DNA from: Stenotrophomonas sp. SY1
GTDB taxonomy: Bacteria; Pseudomonadota; Gammaproteobacteria; Xanthomonadales; Xanthomonadaceae
Assembly (NCBI RefSeq): GCF_021202945.1
Contig: NZ_JAJOYR010000001.1
Location: 1,655,543 to 1,719,542, forward strand
Direction: 5' to 3'
Length of the DNA: 64,000 nucleotides
Every line of letters starts with the position of its first letter. Position 1 is the first letter of the stretch. The notes beneath the pieces were generated by a model, which was not told the origin of the DNA, ran no database searches, and saw nothing but the letters and a program-made list of their open reading frames with translations. Position numbers and translations under genes: made by a program. Below, piece by piece: positions 55,128 through 63,171 of the stretch.

Positions 55128-55243
55128 GTGGGAGCGATCTTGGCCGCGAAGCCGGTCATGTTTCCGCGCCGGCTATATCCGCAATTGCAGGGGCAATCGC
55201 AGCGGCGGCTCTGCTGGCTTCGCGGCCAAGGCCGCTCCTGCAA
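55128..55243. repeat. REP-like inverted pair
   Basis: Left unit GTGGGAGCGATCTTGGCCGC (from 55128) faces the right unit GGCTTCGCGGCCAAGGCCGC (from about 55216), with CTCCTGC after it. It fills the gap between the DUF4870 terminator and ispA. Confidence 0.7.
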
Positions 55244-55282
55244 AAGCCGGGATCGCCGCTGATCCCCAGTCCCCGCTCCCGA

Positions 55283-56161
55283 TCAATGCGAGCGTTTGAC
55301 GGTCAGTTCGCCCAATGCCGACAGCGCCGCGGCGCGTTCGCCGAACGGTGCCAGCGCGGCCTGCATGGCCGCCGCCAGTTCGGCCAGCGTGGCCTTGGCA
55401 CCGTCCATGCCGAGCAGTGACGGGAAGGTGGACTTGTCCTGCGCCTGGTCCTTGCCGGCGGTCTTGCCCAACTGCTCGGAGCTGGCTTCGACATCGAGGA
55501 TGTCATCGCGCACCTGGAAGGCCAGGCCGAGGGTGTCGGCGAACGCATCCAGACGCGCCAGTTCGTCATCGCTGGCTTCACCGCACAGCGCGCCCATGCG
55601 CACCGCCGCGCGGATCAGCGCGCCGGTCTTGAGCGCATGCATGCGTTTGAGGTCGGCAAGGGGCTGCTGATGACCGGTGGCATCGATATCCAGCGCCTGG
55701 CCGCCACACATGCCGGCCGCGCCTGAAGCCGCAGCCAAGGTGCGCACGCAGGCCAGTGCCAGCGTCGGCGGCAGCGGTGCTTCGGCGAGTATTTCGAAGG
55801 CACGGGTCTGCAGGGCATCGCCGGCAAGGATGGCGGTGGCCTCGTCGAAGGCGATGTGGGTGGTGGGGCGGCCACGGCGCAGGTCGTCATCGTCCATCGC
55901 CGGCAGGTCGTCGTGCACCAGCGAATAGGCGTGGATCAGTTCGACCGCGGCGGCGGCGGCATCCAGCCGGGCCTCGTCGGCGCCGAACAGGTGGCCGGCG
56001 GCATAGGCCAGCAGCGGACGCATCCGCTTGCCACCGCCCAGCGCCGCGTAGCGCATGGCCCGGTGCAGGCCTTGTGGGGCAGTGTCGGGATCGGGCAGGG
56101 ACTGCTGGAGGTGCTGCTCGGTGCGTTGCAACCAATGCGCGAACAGGGCCTCAGTTGTCAT
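55283..56161 (-). CDS. ispA: Farnesyl (geranyl) diphosphate synthase
   Basis: A 292-residue polyprenyl synthase that condenses IPP with DMAPP and GPP. The two Asp-rich motifs are [14 protein letters not shown] (about 88-101) and DDILDVE (about 228-234). [10 protein letters not shown] and the FEIL region are conserved. It follows xseB, whose stop it overlaps by 11 bases, in the order xseB-ispA common in gammaproteobacteria; dxs, which often comes next, is not here. The chain-length-determining aromatic near the first Asp motif (AYSLVHDD) is normal for a C15 product. Confidence 0.95.
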   Translation of the reverse strand: MTTEALFAHWLQRTEQHLQQSLPDPDTAPQGLHRAMRYAALGGGKRMRPLLAYAAGHLFGADEARLDAAAAAVELIHAYSLVHDDLPAMDDDDLRRGRPTTHIAFDEATAILAGDALQTRAFEILAEAPLPPTLALACVRTLAAASGAAGMCGGQALDIDATGHQQPLADLKRMHALKTGALIRAAVRMGALCGEASDDELARLDAFADTLGLAFQVRDDILDVEASSEQLGKTAGKDQAQDKSTFPSLLGMDGAKATLAELAAAMQAALAPFGERAAALSALGELTVKRSH

Positions 56162-56411
56162 CGCCACTGCTTTCAAACGGCTCTGACTTGTCCGGCTGGG
56201 CCGGGTCGGTGAGCAGGCGCACGCGCAGCTCGGCCTGTTCCAGCGCCTGCTGGCACTGGCGGTACAGGCCGACACCGCGTTCATAGGCGGTCAGCGACTG
56301 CTCCAGGCTCAGGTCGCCGGCTTCCATCTTCTCGACCAGTTGCTCCAGCTCATCGAGCGACTGCTCGAAGTGGGCCACCGGCGAGGCTTCATTGGGGGAC
56401 TTCTTTGGCAT
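56151..56411 (-). CDS. xseB: Exodeoxyribonuclease VII small subunit
   Basis: An 86-residue coiled-coil protein that binds several copies to XseA and processes single-stranded DNA. The conserved block [20 protein letters not shown] and the [14 protein letters not shown] repeat region are clear. Start is ATG at 56411 (MPKKSP); a longer reading adds six residues. xseA is not nearby. Confidence 0.93.
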   Translation of the reverse strand: MPKKSPNEASPVAHFEQSLDELEQLVEKMEAGDLSLEQSLTAYERGVGLYRQCQQALEQAELRVRLLTDPAQPDKSEPFESSGDDN

Positions 56412-56442
56412 GGGGGGAGTGTGAGCGGCCAATCAGAAAGGG

Positions 56443-57741
56443 TCAATCAAACGTGTCGGGCAGTTGCCAATGCAGGCCTGCGCCATGTGCCTGCAACCAC
56501 TGCTGCAACGACGCGGAAACAATGCGATCGCCGGCCGCCAGCAGGGTGTCGCCATCGCACAGCAGCGGCAGGTGCGGGCGCAGCCATGGCGCGATGTCCG
56601 ATGCCTGCAGGCGATGCTTGAGCAGGTGCGAGTGCGTGCGGCCGGGTAGCTGGATGCGCTCGCCACCGCGTCGCTGACGCAGGGTCAGCGGCCGGTCGAA
56701 GCGGTCGGCGCCGTCGAGGCTGAGCCTGGCTCCGTCCGGTAGGGCGACGGGTGCCTGGCCATCCCATTGCTGCGCCCAGCCCGATGGCCACGGCGGCAGG
56801 TCGGCAACGGCATGCAACCGGTCGCGCCAGCGCACGATGCGCGCGCGTTGCCAGCGGAATTCGGCCTGCTGGTCATCGTCTGCCGTCAGTAGTTGCCGCT
56901 CGATGATGTGCACGCCTTGCGCGGGGAGGGCAGGCAGCCCCTGCTGCCGCGCCCATCGCCGCAGCACGCGGGCGCGCTGGGTAGCGGGGAGTTGCTGCAG
57001 GGCGGTGATCGACAGCGCATCGCCATCGGCCTCGCAGCCCTGCAGTTGCCGCGCGTCGTGCAGTTCCAGCAGTTCGGAGGCATCGGCGGCCAGGGCCGCA
57101 CTACGCGCCATCGCAGCGGCGGCATGCGGCCAGCGCTCGCGCAGCAGCGGCATCACCTGACGGCGCAGGAAGTTGCGGTCGAAGCCCTCGCTGTCGTTGC
57201 TGGGGTCTTCGATCCAGCGCAGTTGGTGCTGCCGCGCATAGGCTTCCAGCGCGCTGCGCGGGATGTGCAGCAATGGCCGCCACAACTGCCCCGGGCCGAA
57301 GTCGCGACGTTCGCGCATCGCCGCCAGGCCATCCACGCCGGAGCCGCGCAGGGCGCGCATCAGGAAGGTTTCGGCCTGATCGTCCTGGTGGTGGGCCAGG
57401 GCCAGCCATTCGCCCGGCTGCATCGCGTCCATGAAAGCGTCGTGGCGGGCCTTGCGCGCGGCTGCTTCCAGGCCGTCGCCGGCATCGCGCGGAACATCGA
57501 CGCGGATGACACGCAGCGGGATCTTCCATTGCTGGCAGACCTGGCGGCAGTGGGTGTCCCAGTCATCGGCGACGGCCTGCAGGCCGTGGTGTACGTGGAC
57601 CGCGCGCAGGGTGTCTGGCGCACGCCCAGGTGCGTGGGCGAGCAGATGCAGCAGCACCGTGGAGTCCAGACCACCGCTGAAACCCACCATCAGCGGGTGG
57701 TCAATTGCGGCGTGGAGCAGGGAGGGGGAAAGCAGTTTCAT
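56443..57741 (-). CDS. tilS: tRNA(Ile)-lysidine synthase TilS
   Basis: A 432-residue N-type ATP pyrophosphatase that puts lysine on C34 of the tRNA(Ile) that reads AUA codons. The ATP motif is GFSGGLDSTVLL (about 20-31), followed by the HHQDDQAETFLMRALRGSG region and two C-terminal tRNA-recognition domains (TilS and TilS_C). The motif IRWIEDPSNDS-like (LRWIEDPSNDSEGFDRNF) is present. The gene ends 32 bases before xseB, so tilS, xseB and ispA are probably one transcript. Confidence 0.95.
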   Translation of the reverse strand: MKLLSPSLLHAAIDHPLMVGFSGGLDSTVLLHLLAHAPGRAPDTLRAVHVHHGLQAVADDWDTHCRQVCQQWKIPLRVIRVDVPRDAGDGLEAAARKARHDAFMDAMQPGEWLALAHHQDDQAETFLMRALRGSGVDGLAAMRERRDFGPGQLWRPLLHIPRSALEAYARQHQLRWIEDPSNDSEGFDRNFLRRQVMPLLRERWPHAAAAMARSAALAADASELLELHDARQLQGCEADGDALSITALQQLPATQRARVLRRWARQQGLPALPAQGVHIIERQLLTADDDQQAEFRWQRARIVRWRDRLHAVADLPPWPSGWAQQWDGQAPVALPDGARLSLDGADRFDRPLTLRQRRGGERIQLPGRTHSHLLKHRLQASDIAPWLRPHLPLLCDGDTLLAAGDRIVSASLQQWLQAHGAGLHWQLPDTFD

Positions 57742-57807
57742 GGCTGCGCCGAGTATCGGCGCGGGCTGCCGCTACCGCAATTCGCCGCCGGTGGCGCCGC
57801 TGTGGAA

Positions 57808-58344
57808 CTAGCGCGGGTCGGGCAGGTGCTTGCCGTATTGGTCGATGCGGAAACGTGTGCCGCCGACGATGGCGGTATGGCCGCCGGCATCGGGTTCGCC
57901 CTCATGGCAGCCGTTGCAGACCTCGGCAATGCCGTCCTGGAACGGAAAACCCCAACTGAAGCGTTCGGGGAACGCAGGCTGCAGCAGCACGTTGAAGTAA
58001 CCGATGCGGCCATCGATACGGGCGCGGGTGAGGCCGTCGGCGAAGTAGTCCGGGCCGTTGTCGTAGCTGATGACCGCCAGATGGGTGCCGTCGCGACGCA
58101 CGTAGTAATGCTGCCCTCCTGCCATCAGCGCGGCCAGGCCGTTGCCGTCGTAATCGAGTCGGGCCAGTGCTGCGGCGGAGATCTTCAGCATGCCGGGCGT
58201 GGTCTGCGCGCAGCCGTTGAGTGCCGCGAAGTCGGCCGTGTCCAGCCGGTGGCAGGCGTCCCCGGCACTGGCCGCGCCGGGGAGCAGGGCCAGCGACAGC
58301 AGGGCTGCCACTGGCCAGTGCGGGCGGGACGCCGGAAGCGTCAC
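57808..58344 (-). CDS. Secreted WG-repeat-like protein coupled to alkaline phosphatase
   Basis: A 178-residue protein. Its start is a GTG that overlaps the phoA stop by four bases (GTGA), so its synthesis should be coupled to phoA. A signal peptide (about 1-25) is followed by a region with the WG-repeat pattern: YDGNGLAALMAGGQHYYV and FNVLLQPAFPERFSWGFPFQ with IAEVCNGCHEG. WG repeats build beta-structures, but their function is unknown. Four cysteines (GDACHRL, NGCAQ, CNGC) may form disulfides. The coupling to a phosphatase suggests a shared role in phosphate-linked periplasmic work, which is inference. Confidence 0.75.
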   Translation of the reverse strand: MTLPASRPHWPVAALLSLALLPGAASAGDACHRLDTADFAALNGCAQTTPGMLKISAAALARLDYDGNGLAALMAGGQHYYVRRDGTHLAVISYDNGPDYFADGLTRARIDGRIGYFNVLLQPAFPERFSWGFPFQDGIAEVCNGCHEGEPDAGGHTAIVGGTRFRIDQYGKHLPDPR

Positions 58345-60044
58345 TGCGCCTTGCGTTCGAAGTTCTTCGGCTGCGGCAGCTCCACCGGCACGCCGTTGGC
58401 GTCGCAGGTGCCCACTTCGCACAGGCGCGCTCGCAGGCGCGGGGTGGACTGCACGATCAGGTGATAGATGGTGTTCTGCTCCAGCGTGCCGCGTACCGCC
58501 TTGCTGCCCGGACCACGTGCCCAGATGCCGACATCCTCGCCACCGTGCGATTCGCTCTTGGACGGCACCAGTGCTTCCTGCATGTAATCCGGGTGCTCGG
58601 TATCGACGTGGGTCAGGTCCGGGCGACCGTTGGCGGCTTCAAAGCTGCTCGGGGCGTGCGGGAACTTCTTCGGGCCAGCCGGCTGCTGGTTGCTGGCACC
58701 GGTAAAGCCGGGGCCGTTGGCGTAGCTGAGCGTGGTGTAGGGCATGCCCAGGCCGTCACGGGCCAGATCCAGCTTGCCGGCGCCATCTTCGCCGCCCTTG
58801 TCCTTGACCTTGCCCAGGATGGCGTTGCCACGGGCCGGGTAGCCGACAAAGTTGAGCGTGTGCGAATGGTCGGCGGTGACCACGATCAGGGTGTCTTCGG
58901 CCGAGGTGGCATCAACGGCGGCCTTGACCGCGTCGGACAGGGCGATGGTGTCGCCCAGCGCACGGGCCGCGTTGCCGCTGTGGTTGGCGTGGTCGATGCG
59001 CGCACCTTCCACCATCAGTACGTAGCCTTCGCCATGCTTGGACAGGTTGGCGATCGCCGCGCGGGTCAATTCGGCCAGCGACGGCTCACTGCCACGGTCC
59101 TTGGCGCGGTCCTGCTCGTACTGCATGTGGTCCGGCTCGAACAGGCCCAGCAACGCCGGCGCGTTGGCTGCGGCCTTGAGCTGGTCGGCGTTCCAGACGT
59201 AGGCGCCCTGCGGATGGGCAGCCTGCCACTCGGCCACCAGGTTGCGGCCATCCAAGCGCAGGCCAACCTTGTCCGAATACTCCGGATCTTCCTCGTTGAC
59301 GGTGGTGAACTGGCCACGGCCGCCGCCCAGTGCGACCAGCGGGCCGCGGCCGTAGCGCGCGGTGGAGATCAGCTGCTGGGCGATGTCCGCACAACCGGCG
59401 GCCTTGGCCGCTTCGGGCAGATCGGTGTCGTTTTCCCAGTTGCGCTCGGGTGAGTGCGCGTAGGTGGCGGCCGGGGTGGCGTGGGTCAGGCGGGCGGTGG
59501 AGACGATGCCGGTGGCCATGCCGGCGCTGTCGGCCAGTTGCAGCCAGGTCAGCAGGCCCTTGGGAAGGCTGTCAGCGCAGTCGCTGCGGGTGCCGGCGCT
59601 GACGCCGATCGCGCCCATGTGGGTCTTCACGCCGGTGGTGATGGCGGTCATGGTGCCCGCCGAGTCGGGGGTCTGCGAATCGGTGTTGTAAGTCTTGCTG
59701 AAGGCGGTGGCCGGGAAACGCTCCCAGGACAGCAGGTTTTCCTCACCCGGGTTGCCGCGACGCTGGCCCTCCAGGATGCGCGCGGCGGCCACGGTGGTCA
59801 GGCTCATGCCATCGCCCAGGAACAGGATGACGTTCTTGGCCTTGCCGGCCATGGCGCCGTTGGCGGCGGCACGGGCGGCGCCGTCGCGGTACCACCACTG
59901 CGGGGTTTCACCTTCCGGATGCGCCACTTTCGGCACCTCCACGCTGATTGCCGCAGCGGCCGGGGCGGACTGCGGGGCGGTGCTGGCGCAGGCGCCGAGC
60001 AGCAGGGTGGACAGGGTGGCGGACAGGAACGTGGCTTTTTGCAT
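58341..60044 (-). CDS. phoA: Lipoprotein alkaline phosphatase
   Basis: A 567-residue alkaline phosphatase of the PhoA superfamily, larger than the E. coli enzyme. The N-terminus is a lipoprotein signal with lipobox LLGAC, so the enzyme should be lipid-anchored rather than free in the periplasm. The catalytic Ser is in the DSAGTMTAITTG motif; metal ligands appear in FLGDGMSLTT (Asp), EGARIDHANH (Glu, Asp, His) and VVTADHSHTL (Asp, His), with SHGGEDV for the last His. It is divergent from the symporter at 60.2 kb. The downstream WG-repeat gene starts at its stop codon. Confidence 0.92.
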   Translation of the reverse strand: MQKATFLSATLSTLLLGACASTAPQSAPAAAAISVEVPKVAHPEGETPQWWYRDGAARAAANGAMAGKAKNVILFLGDGMSLTTVAAARILEGQRRGNPGEENLLSWERFPATAFSKTYNTDSQTPDSAGTMTAITTGVKTHMGAIGVSAGTRSDCADSLPKGLLTWLQLADSAGMATGIVSTARLTHATPAATYAHSPERNWENDTDLPEAAKAAGCADIAQQLISTARYGRGPLVALGGGRGQFTTVNEEDPEYSDKVGLRLDGRNLVAEWQAAHPQGAYVWNADQLKAAANAPALLGLFEPDHMQYEQDRAKDRGSEPSLAELTRAAIANLSKHGEGYVLMVEGARIDHANHSGNAARALGDTIALSDAVKAAVDATSAEDTLIVVTADHSHTLNFVGYPARGNAILGKVKDKGGEDGAGKLDLARDGLGMPYTTLSYANGPGFTGASNQQPAGPKKFPHAPSSFEAANGRPDLTHVDTEHPDYMQEALVPSKSESHGGEDVGIWARGPGSKAVRGTLEQNTIYHLIVQSTPRLRARLCEVGTCDANGVPVELPQPKNFERKAQ

Positions 60045-60195
60045 CTGTAGCGATACCGGCGTTTGGAATCAGACCGCCATTATGGTCAACGTCGGAAGGC
60101 ATGCATATGACACTCAGCTTTTCCCTACCGGGATCGTGCTGCGGCGAGCCTTGCGCTATCGTGGCAAGCTTCGATTTGCTTCCCGGATTCCCTAT

Positions 60196-61515
60196 ATGAA
60201 CGTGGTATCTGCCTGGCTGCGGATTCCCTTCTGGCAGCGCGTGGTGGGCGGTTTTGTGCTTGGTGCGCTGGCGGGTTGGGCCATGGGGCCGCTGGCTGAA
60301 ACCTGGTTCGGCCCGCTTGGCGAGCTGTACGTCACCCTGATCAAGATGATCGCGGTACCGCTGGTGTTCTTCGCGGTGATCAACGCCATCGGCTCGCTGC
60401 ACGGACAGAAGTCGGTGGCGGCGCTGGGTGGACGCACCTTCCTGTGGTTCATCATCACCGCCGCGCTGGCGGTGGGCATCGGCCTGCTGGTCGGCACGGT
60501 GATGCAGCCGGGCTCGGGTGGATTGAACCTGAGCGTGGACCACGCCTACACGCCACGTGACGTGCCGTCGGTGGCCAAGGTGCTGATGGACGTGGTGCCA
60601 TCCAACGTGTTCTACGCATTGGCCGGCATCGGCACGCGGGTCAACGCGGCTGGCGAGACGGTGCTGGCCGCCGGGCGTGGTTCGATCCTGCCGGTGATCT
60701 TCTTCGCCGGCCTGCTCGGTTTTGCGATGGTCAAGCTGGGCGAGAAGGTCAGTGAGGCACGCAAGCTGGTCGGCCAGATGAGCGAGATCATGATCCAGGT
60801 CACCCGCTTCGTGCTGGAGATGACCCCGCTCGGTACGTTCGGCCTGATCGCCGGGCTGGTCGGCAGCTACGGCTTCGAGAAGCTGCTGCCGCTGGGCAAC
60901 TTCGTGCTGGCGCTGTACGTGGCCTGTGCGCTGCACATCCTGATCGTCTACAGCGGCTTGCTGCTCGCGCACGGGCTGAATCCGTGGAAGTTCTTCCGTG
61001 GCGCAGCGCCCGGGATGCAGGTGGCGTTCGTGGCCTCCTCGAGTTTCGCTGCGATGCCGGTGGCGATGCGTTCGATCACCGAGAACCTCGGCGTCAACAA
61101 GGACTACGCGTCCTTCGCGGTGCCGCTGGGCGCCAGCATCAAGATGGACGGCTGCGGCGCGATCTACCCGGCGTTGTGTGCGGTGTTCATCGCCCAGTAC
61201 ACGGGCGTGCCGCTGACGCCGGAGCAGTACGTGATCGTGATGATCGCCTCGGTGCTGGGCAGCTTCGGTACCGCCGGCGTGCCCGGCACGGCGGTGGTGA
61301 TGGCTACGGTGGTGCTGAGTGCGGCCAACCTGCCGCTGGAGGCCATCGGCTACCTGTATGCGATCGATCGCATCCTGGACATGATGCGCACGATGACCAA
61401 CGTCACCGGGCAGATGGTGGTGCCGGTGATCGTGGCCAAGGAAACCGGCTTGCTCGATCAGCAGGTCTACGATGCCGCGCCAGCGGCCACGGCAGGTGGC
61501 AGCAAGCCGCTGTAG
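60196..61515 (+). CDS. DAACS-family dicarboxylate/amino acid symporter with altered sodium site
   Basis: A 439-residue transporter with eight helices and two re-entrant hairpins, as in GltP/GltPh. The substrate-site serines are in ASSSFAAMP (about 280-288) and the conserved Arg that holds acidic substrates is Arg398. Compared with the Pyrococcus template, the NMDGT motif reads KMDGC (Lys316 in place of Asn) and the DxxxDxxRTxxNVxGD motif reads DRILDMMRTMTNVTGQ (Gln406 in place of Asp). These two positions form the Na1 site, so this protein may not use sodium in the usual way. The ATG start is the only one with an N-terminal cytoplasmic helix in frame. A REP pair and a terminator follow. Confidence 0.9.
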   Translation: MNVVSAWLRIPFWQRVVGGFVLGALAGWAMGPLAETWFGPLGELYVTLIKMIAVPLVFFAVINAIGSLHGQKSVAALGGRTFLWFIITAALAVGIGLLVGTVMQPGSGGLNLSVDHAYTPRDVPSVAKVLMDVVPSNVFYALAGIGTRVNAAGETVLAAGRGSILPVIFFAGLLGFAMVKLGEKVSEARKLVGQMSEIMIQVTRFVLEMTPLGTFGLIAGLVGSYGFEKLLPLGNFVLALYVACALHILIVYSGLLLAHGLNPWKFFRGAAPGMQVAFVASSSFAAMPVAMRSITENLGVNKDYASFAVPLGASIKMDGCGAIYPALCAVFIAQYTGVPLTPEQYVIVMIASVLGSFGTAGVPGTAVVMATVVLSAANLPLEAIGYLYAIDRILDMMRTMTNVTGQMVVPVIVAKETGLLDQQVYDAAPAATAGGSKPL

Positions 61516-61532
61516 CGCGGCCAGGAGCGTGC

Positions 61533-61648
61533 CGCAGGAGCGGCTTCGGCCGCGAAGCTGACAAGGGTTCCAATTGCAGGGAGTCCTGCAATTGCCCGCA
61601 GGCTGGTCGTCGCTGCATTGGTGGCTTCACGGTTGAAACCGCTTCCGC
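61533..61648. repeat. REP-like inverted pair after the symporter gene
   Basis: Left unit GCAGGAGCGGCTTCGGCCGC (from 61535) faces the right unit GTGGCTTCACGGTTGAAACC (61621-61640), followed by GCTTCCGC. It precedes a terminator hairpin. Confidence 0.65.
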
Positions 61649-61664
61649 ATCGTGATGATCAATC

Positions 61665-61697
61665 CGAAGGCCGGCTTTGCCGGCCTTCGTCGTTTGG
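61665..61697 (+). terminator. Terminator before the secreted-protein operon
   Basis: Arms CGAAGGCCGGC and GCCGGCCTTCG around TTT, followed by TCGTTTGG, 150 bases after the symporter stop. It shields the downstream operon from read-through. Confidence 0.75.
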
Positions 61698-61707
61698 GTT
61701 GTAGCAC

Positions 61708-61731
61708 CCTGTAACAGGCACCTGTAACAGG
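61708..61731. promoter_or_regulatory. Tandem palindromic site, candidate enhancer-binding-protein UAS
   Basis: The 11-base palindrome CCTGTAACAGG occurs twice, at 61708-61718 and 61721-61731, so its centres are 13 bases apart. Each copy has perfect five-base arms around one central base. The pair is about 180 bases upstream of the predicted start of transcription from the sigma-54 promoter, a usual distance for a sigma-54 activator. The activator is not known. Confidence 0.6.
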
Positions 61732-61884
61732 GCTGATACACCACCGGAGAACCACGTGGCGCATCGCCCGCGCACCTGCGGCGGGGCGTCGCTGTACCCG
61801 TTGGGGCTGCCGCACTGTTTCATCGATACAGCACGCGATGTTGCATGCGATCTGCAAGTTGTTGTTTGTGCGGCGGAAAACAAG

Positions 61885-61900
61885 TTGGCACGGTTGCTGC
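61885..61900 (+). promoter_or_regulatory. Sigma-54 (RpoN) promoter
   Basis: TGGCACGGTTGCTGCT keeps the invariant GG and GC with ten bases between them and matches the consensus TGGCACG-N4-TTGCW at all but one place (C for the first T of the -12 element). Transcription would start about 12 bases beyond the GC, giving a leader of about 25 bases before the first gene at 61937. Confidence 0.75.
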
Positions 61901-61936
61901 TCCATGCCCATGCGTTGTTACGAGTGGGCGGGTGCA

Positions 61937-62470
61937 ATGGACAGCAGGATTTCCAAGCGTTTTACCGTGCTGATCGGGGGGCTGGCATTGCTGGTCGTCT
62001 GTGGTGCGGTCCAGGCCTCCGGTGCGCGCCAGGGTGTCAAGGCGCGACCGGGGGAAATCGTATTGCTGCGGGACGTGCCTGCACGTGCGGCCTATCGCAT
62101 GCAGCCCCCGGGGCAGGCACTGATTGCCGATCCTTCACCACGCCGTGAGCTGGCCGCATCGCTGGGCACCAGCGGCATGGATGAGCTCAGTGATGCCGAC
62201 TACGCCTCGATGGAATCAGGGCTGGCCGACAACGGCTTGAACGGCCATGGCGTGACCACGGTTGAACGGGTGACCAGCGGCGTGGTCAGCGGCACGCTCG
62301 GCCGGGCAGTGGGCGATGGCGGTGCGCTCTCAGGTGGGCAGCTGGCGCGCACCATCGGCGGCCCGATGGGCGCGGTGAACGGCGCCACGCGTGGCATTGG
62401 CGATCAGGTGCGCGGTGCGCTGGCGCAGTTTCCGCTGGGCCAGCCGCCCGGCGGAGCGGGTGGCAAATGA
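61937..62470 (+). CDS. Secreted protein, first gene of the RpoN-type operon
   Basis: A 177-residue protein. Signal peptide at about 1-29 (GGLALLVVCGAVQASG). The mature part has a short basic region (RQGVKARPGEIVLLRDVPAR), an acidic patch (DELSDADYASMESG), and a Gly-rich C-terminal third (SGGQLARTIGGPMGAVNGAT). No family is recognised. ATG at 61937 is the first in frame after the sigma-54 promoter. It overlaps the next gene by four bases, so the two are coupled. A surface-assembly or chaperone role is an inference from context only. Confidence 0.7.
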   Translation: MDSRISKRFTVLIGGLALLVVCGAVQASGARQGVKARPGEIVLLRDVPARAAYRMQPPGQALIADPSPRRELAASLGTSGMDELSDADYASMESGLADNGLNGHGVTTVERVTSGVVSGTLGRAVGDGGALSGGQLARTIGGPMGAVNGATRGIGDQVRGALAQFPLGQPPGGAGGK

Positions 62471-63123
62471 AAACGCTCATCTCAGGACGCAGGCGCGTTG
62501 TCGCCATTGCGCTGTTCGGGGCGGGCTGCGTGCTGGCCTTGCCGCATGCCGCCGCACAATCGCGCGGCGACGCCTATGCCGGCATGCTTTCCTACCTTTC
62601 AGCCGACAGCCGCATCGATGGCAATGCGCTGTCCGGCGCCAACGGCGCCATCGCGGTCAACCAGGCCGCCGGTGACCTGAACCTGCAGGCCAACCTCTTC
62701 AGCCTGGCCAATGGCGGCCGGGCCAGTGCCAACGTCAGCGCCAGCCAACGGCGCCAGGCAGACACCTTCAACAGTCCGATGCAGGCCAACGCCCTCATCG
62801 GTGGCAACGCGTTGGTCGGCGCCAGCGGTATCGCATCGATCAATCAGGCCAGTGGTGGCGGCAACACGGAGTTGAACGCCGTGACCGCAACGCTGGCCAC
62901 ACAGGGCATACGCGAAGCAAGTGACGAGGCAATGGCTTCGTCGGCTGCGTTCGCGTCGGCAGGGGGGCAGCCTGCCGTCAGCGATCCACGCGCCACCCGC
63001 AGGGTGGGCGTGGAGGCATCCGCATTGCGCGGATTTGACGGCGTGCTGCAACTCAATCAGATCGCGGGTTCAAGCAATGCAACGGAGAACCGTCTGAGTA
63101 TCTCCGTGCAGGGCAACCCGTGA
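62467..63123 (+). CDS. Secreted adhesin/amyloid-like repeat protein
   Basis: A 218-residue protein with a signal peptide (about 1-31, ending AAAQ). Three copies of an Asn/Ala/Gly-rich unit are seen at about 50-81, 110-143 and 186-213. They share a core of the type GAxGxxxxNQAxGxxNxxxN: SGANGAIAVNQAAGDLN, VGASGIASINQASGGGN and FDGVLQLNQIAGSSN. Spaced Asn/Gln and aliphatic residues suggest stacked beta-arches, as in functional amyloids and adhesins. It is not a recognised curli or Fap protein by eye, though the motif resembles repeats in proteins often labelled adhesins. It starts inside the previous gene; a 48-base gap precedes the third gene. Confidence 0.7.
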   Translation: MKTLISGRRRVVAIALFGAGCVLALPHAAAQSRGDAYAGMLSYLSADSRIDGNALSGANGAIAVNQAAGDLNLQANLFSLANGGRASANVSASQRRQADTFNSPMQANALIGGNALVGASGIASINQASGGGNTELNAVTATLATQGIREASDEAMASSAAFASAGGQPAVSDPRATRRVGVEASALRGFDGVLQLNQIAGSSNATENRLSISVQGNP

Positions 63124-63171
63124 AACATGCTCCATCCCACCCGATGCATCAGCAAACCTGAAGAGGGCACC

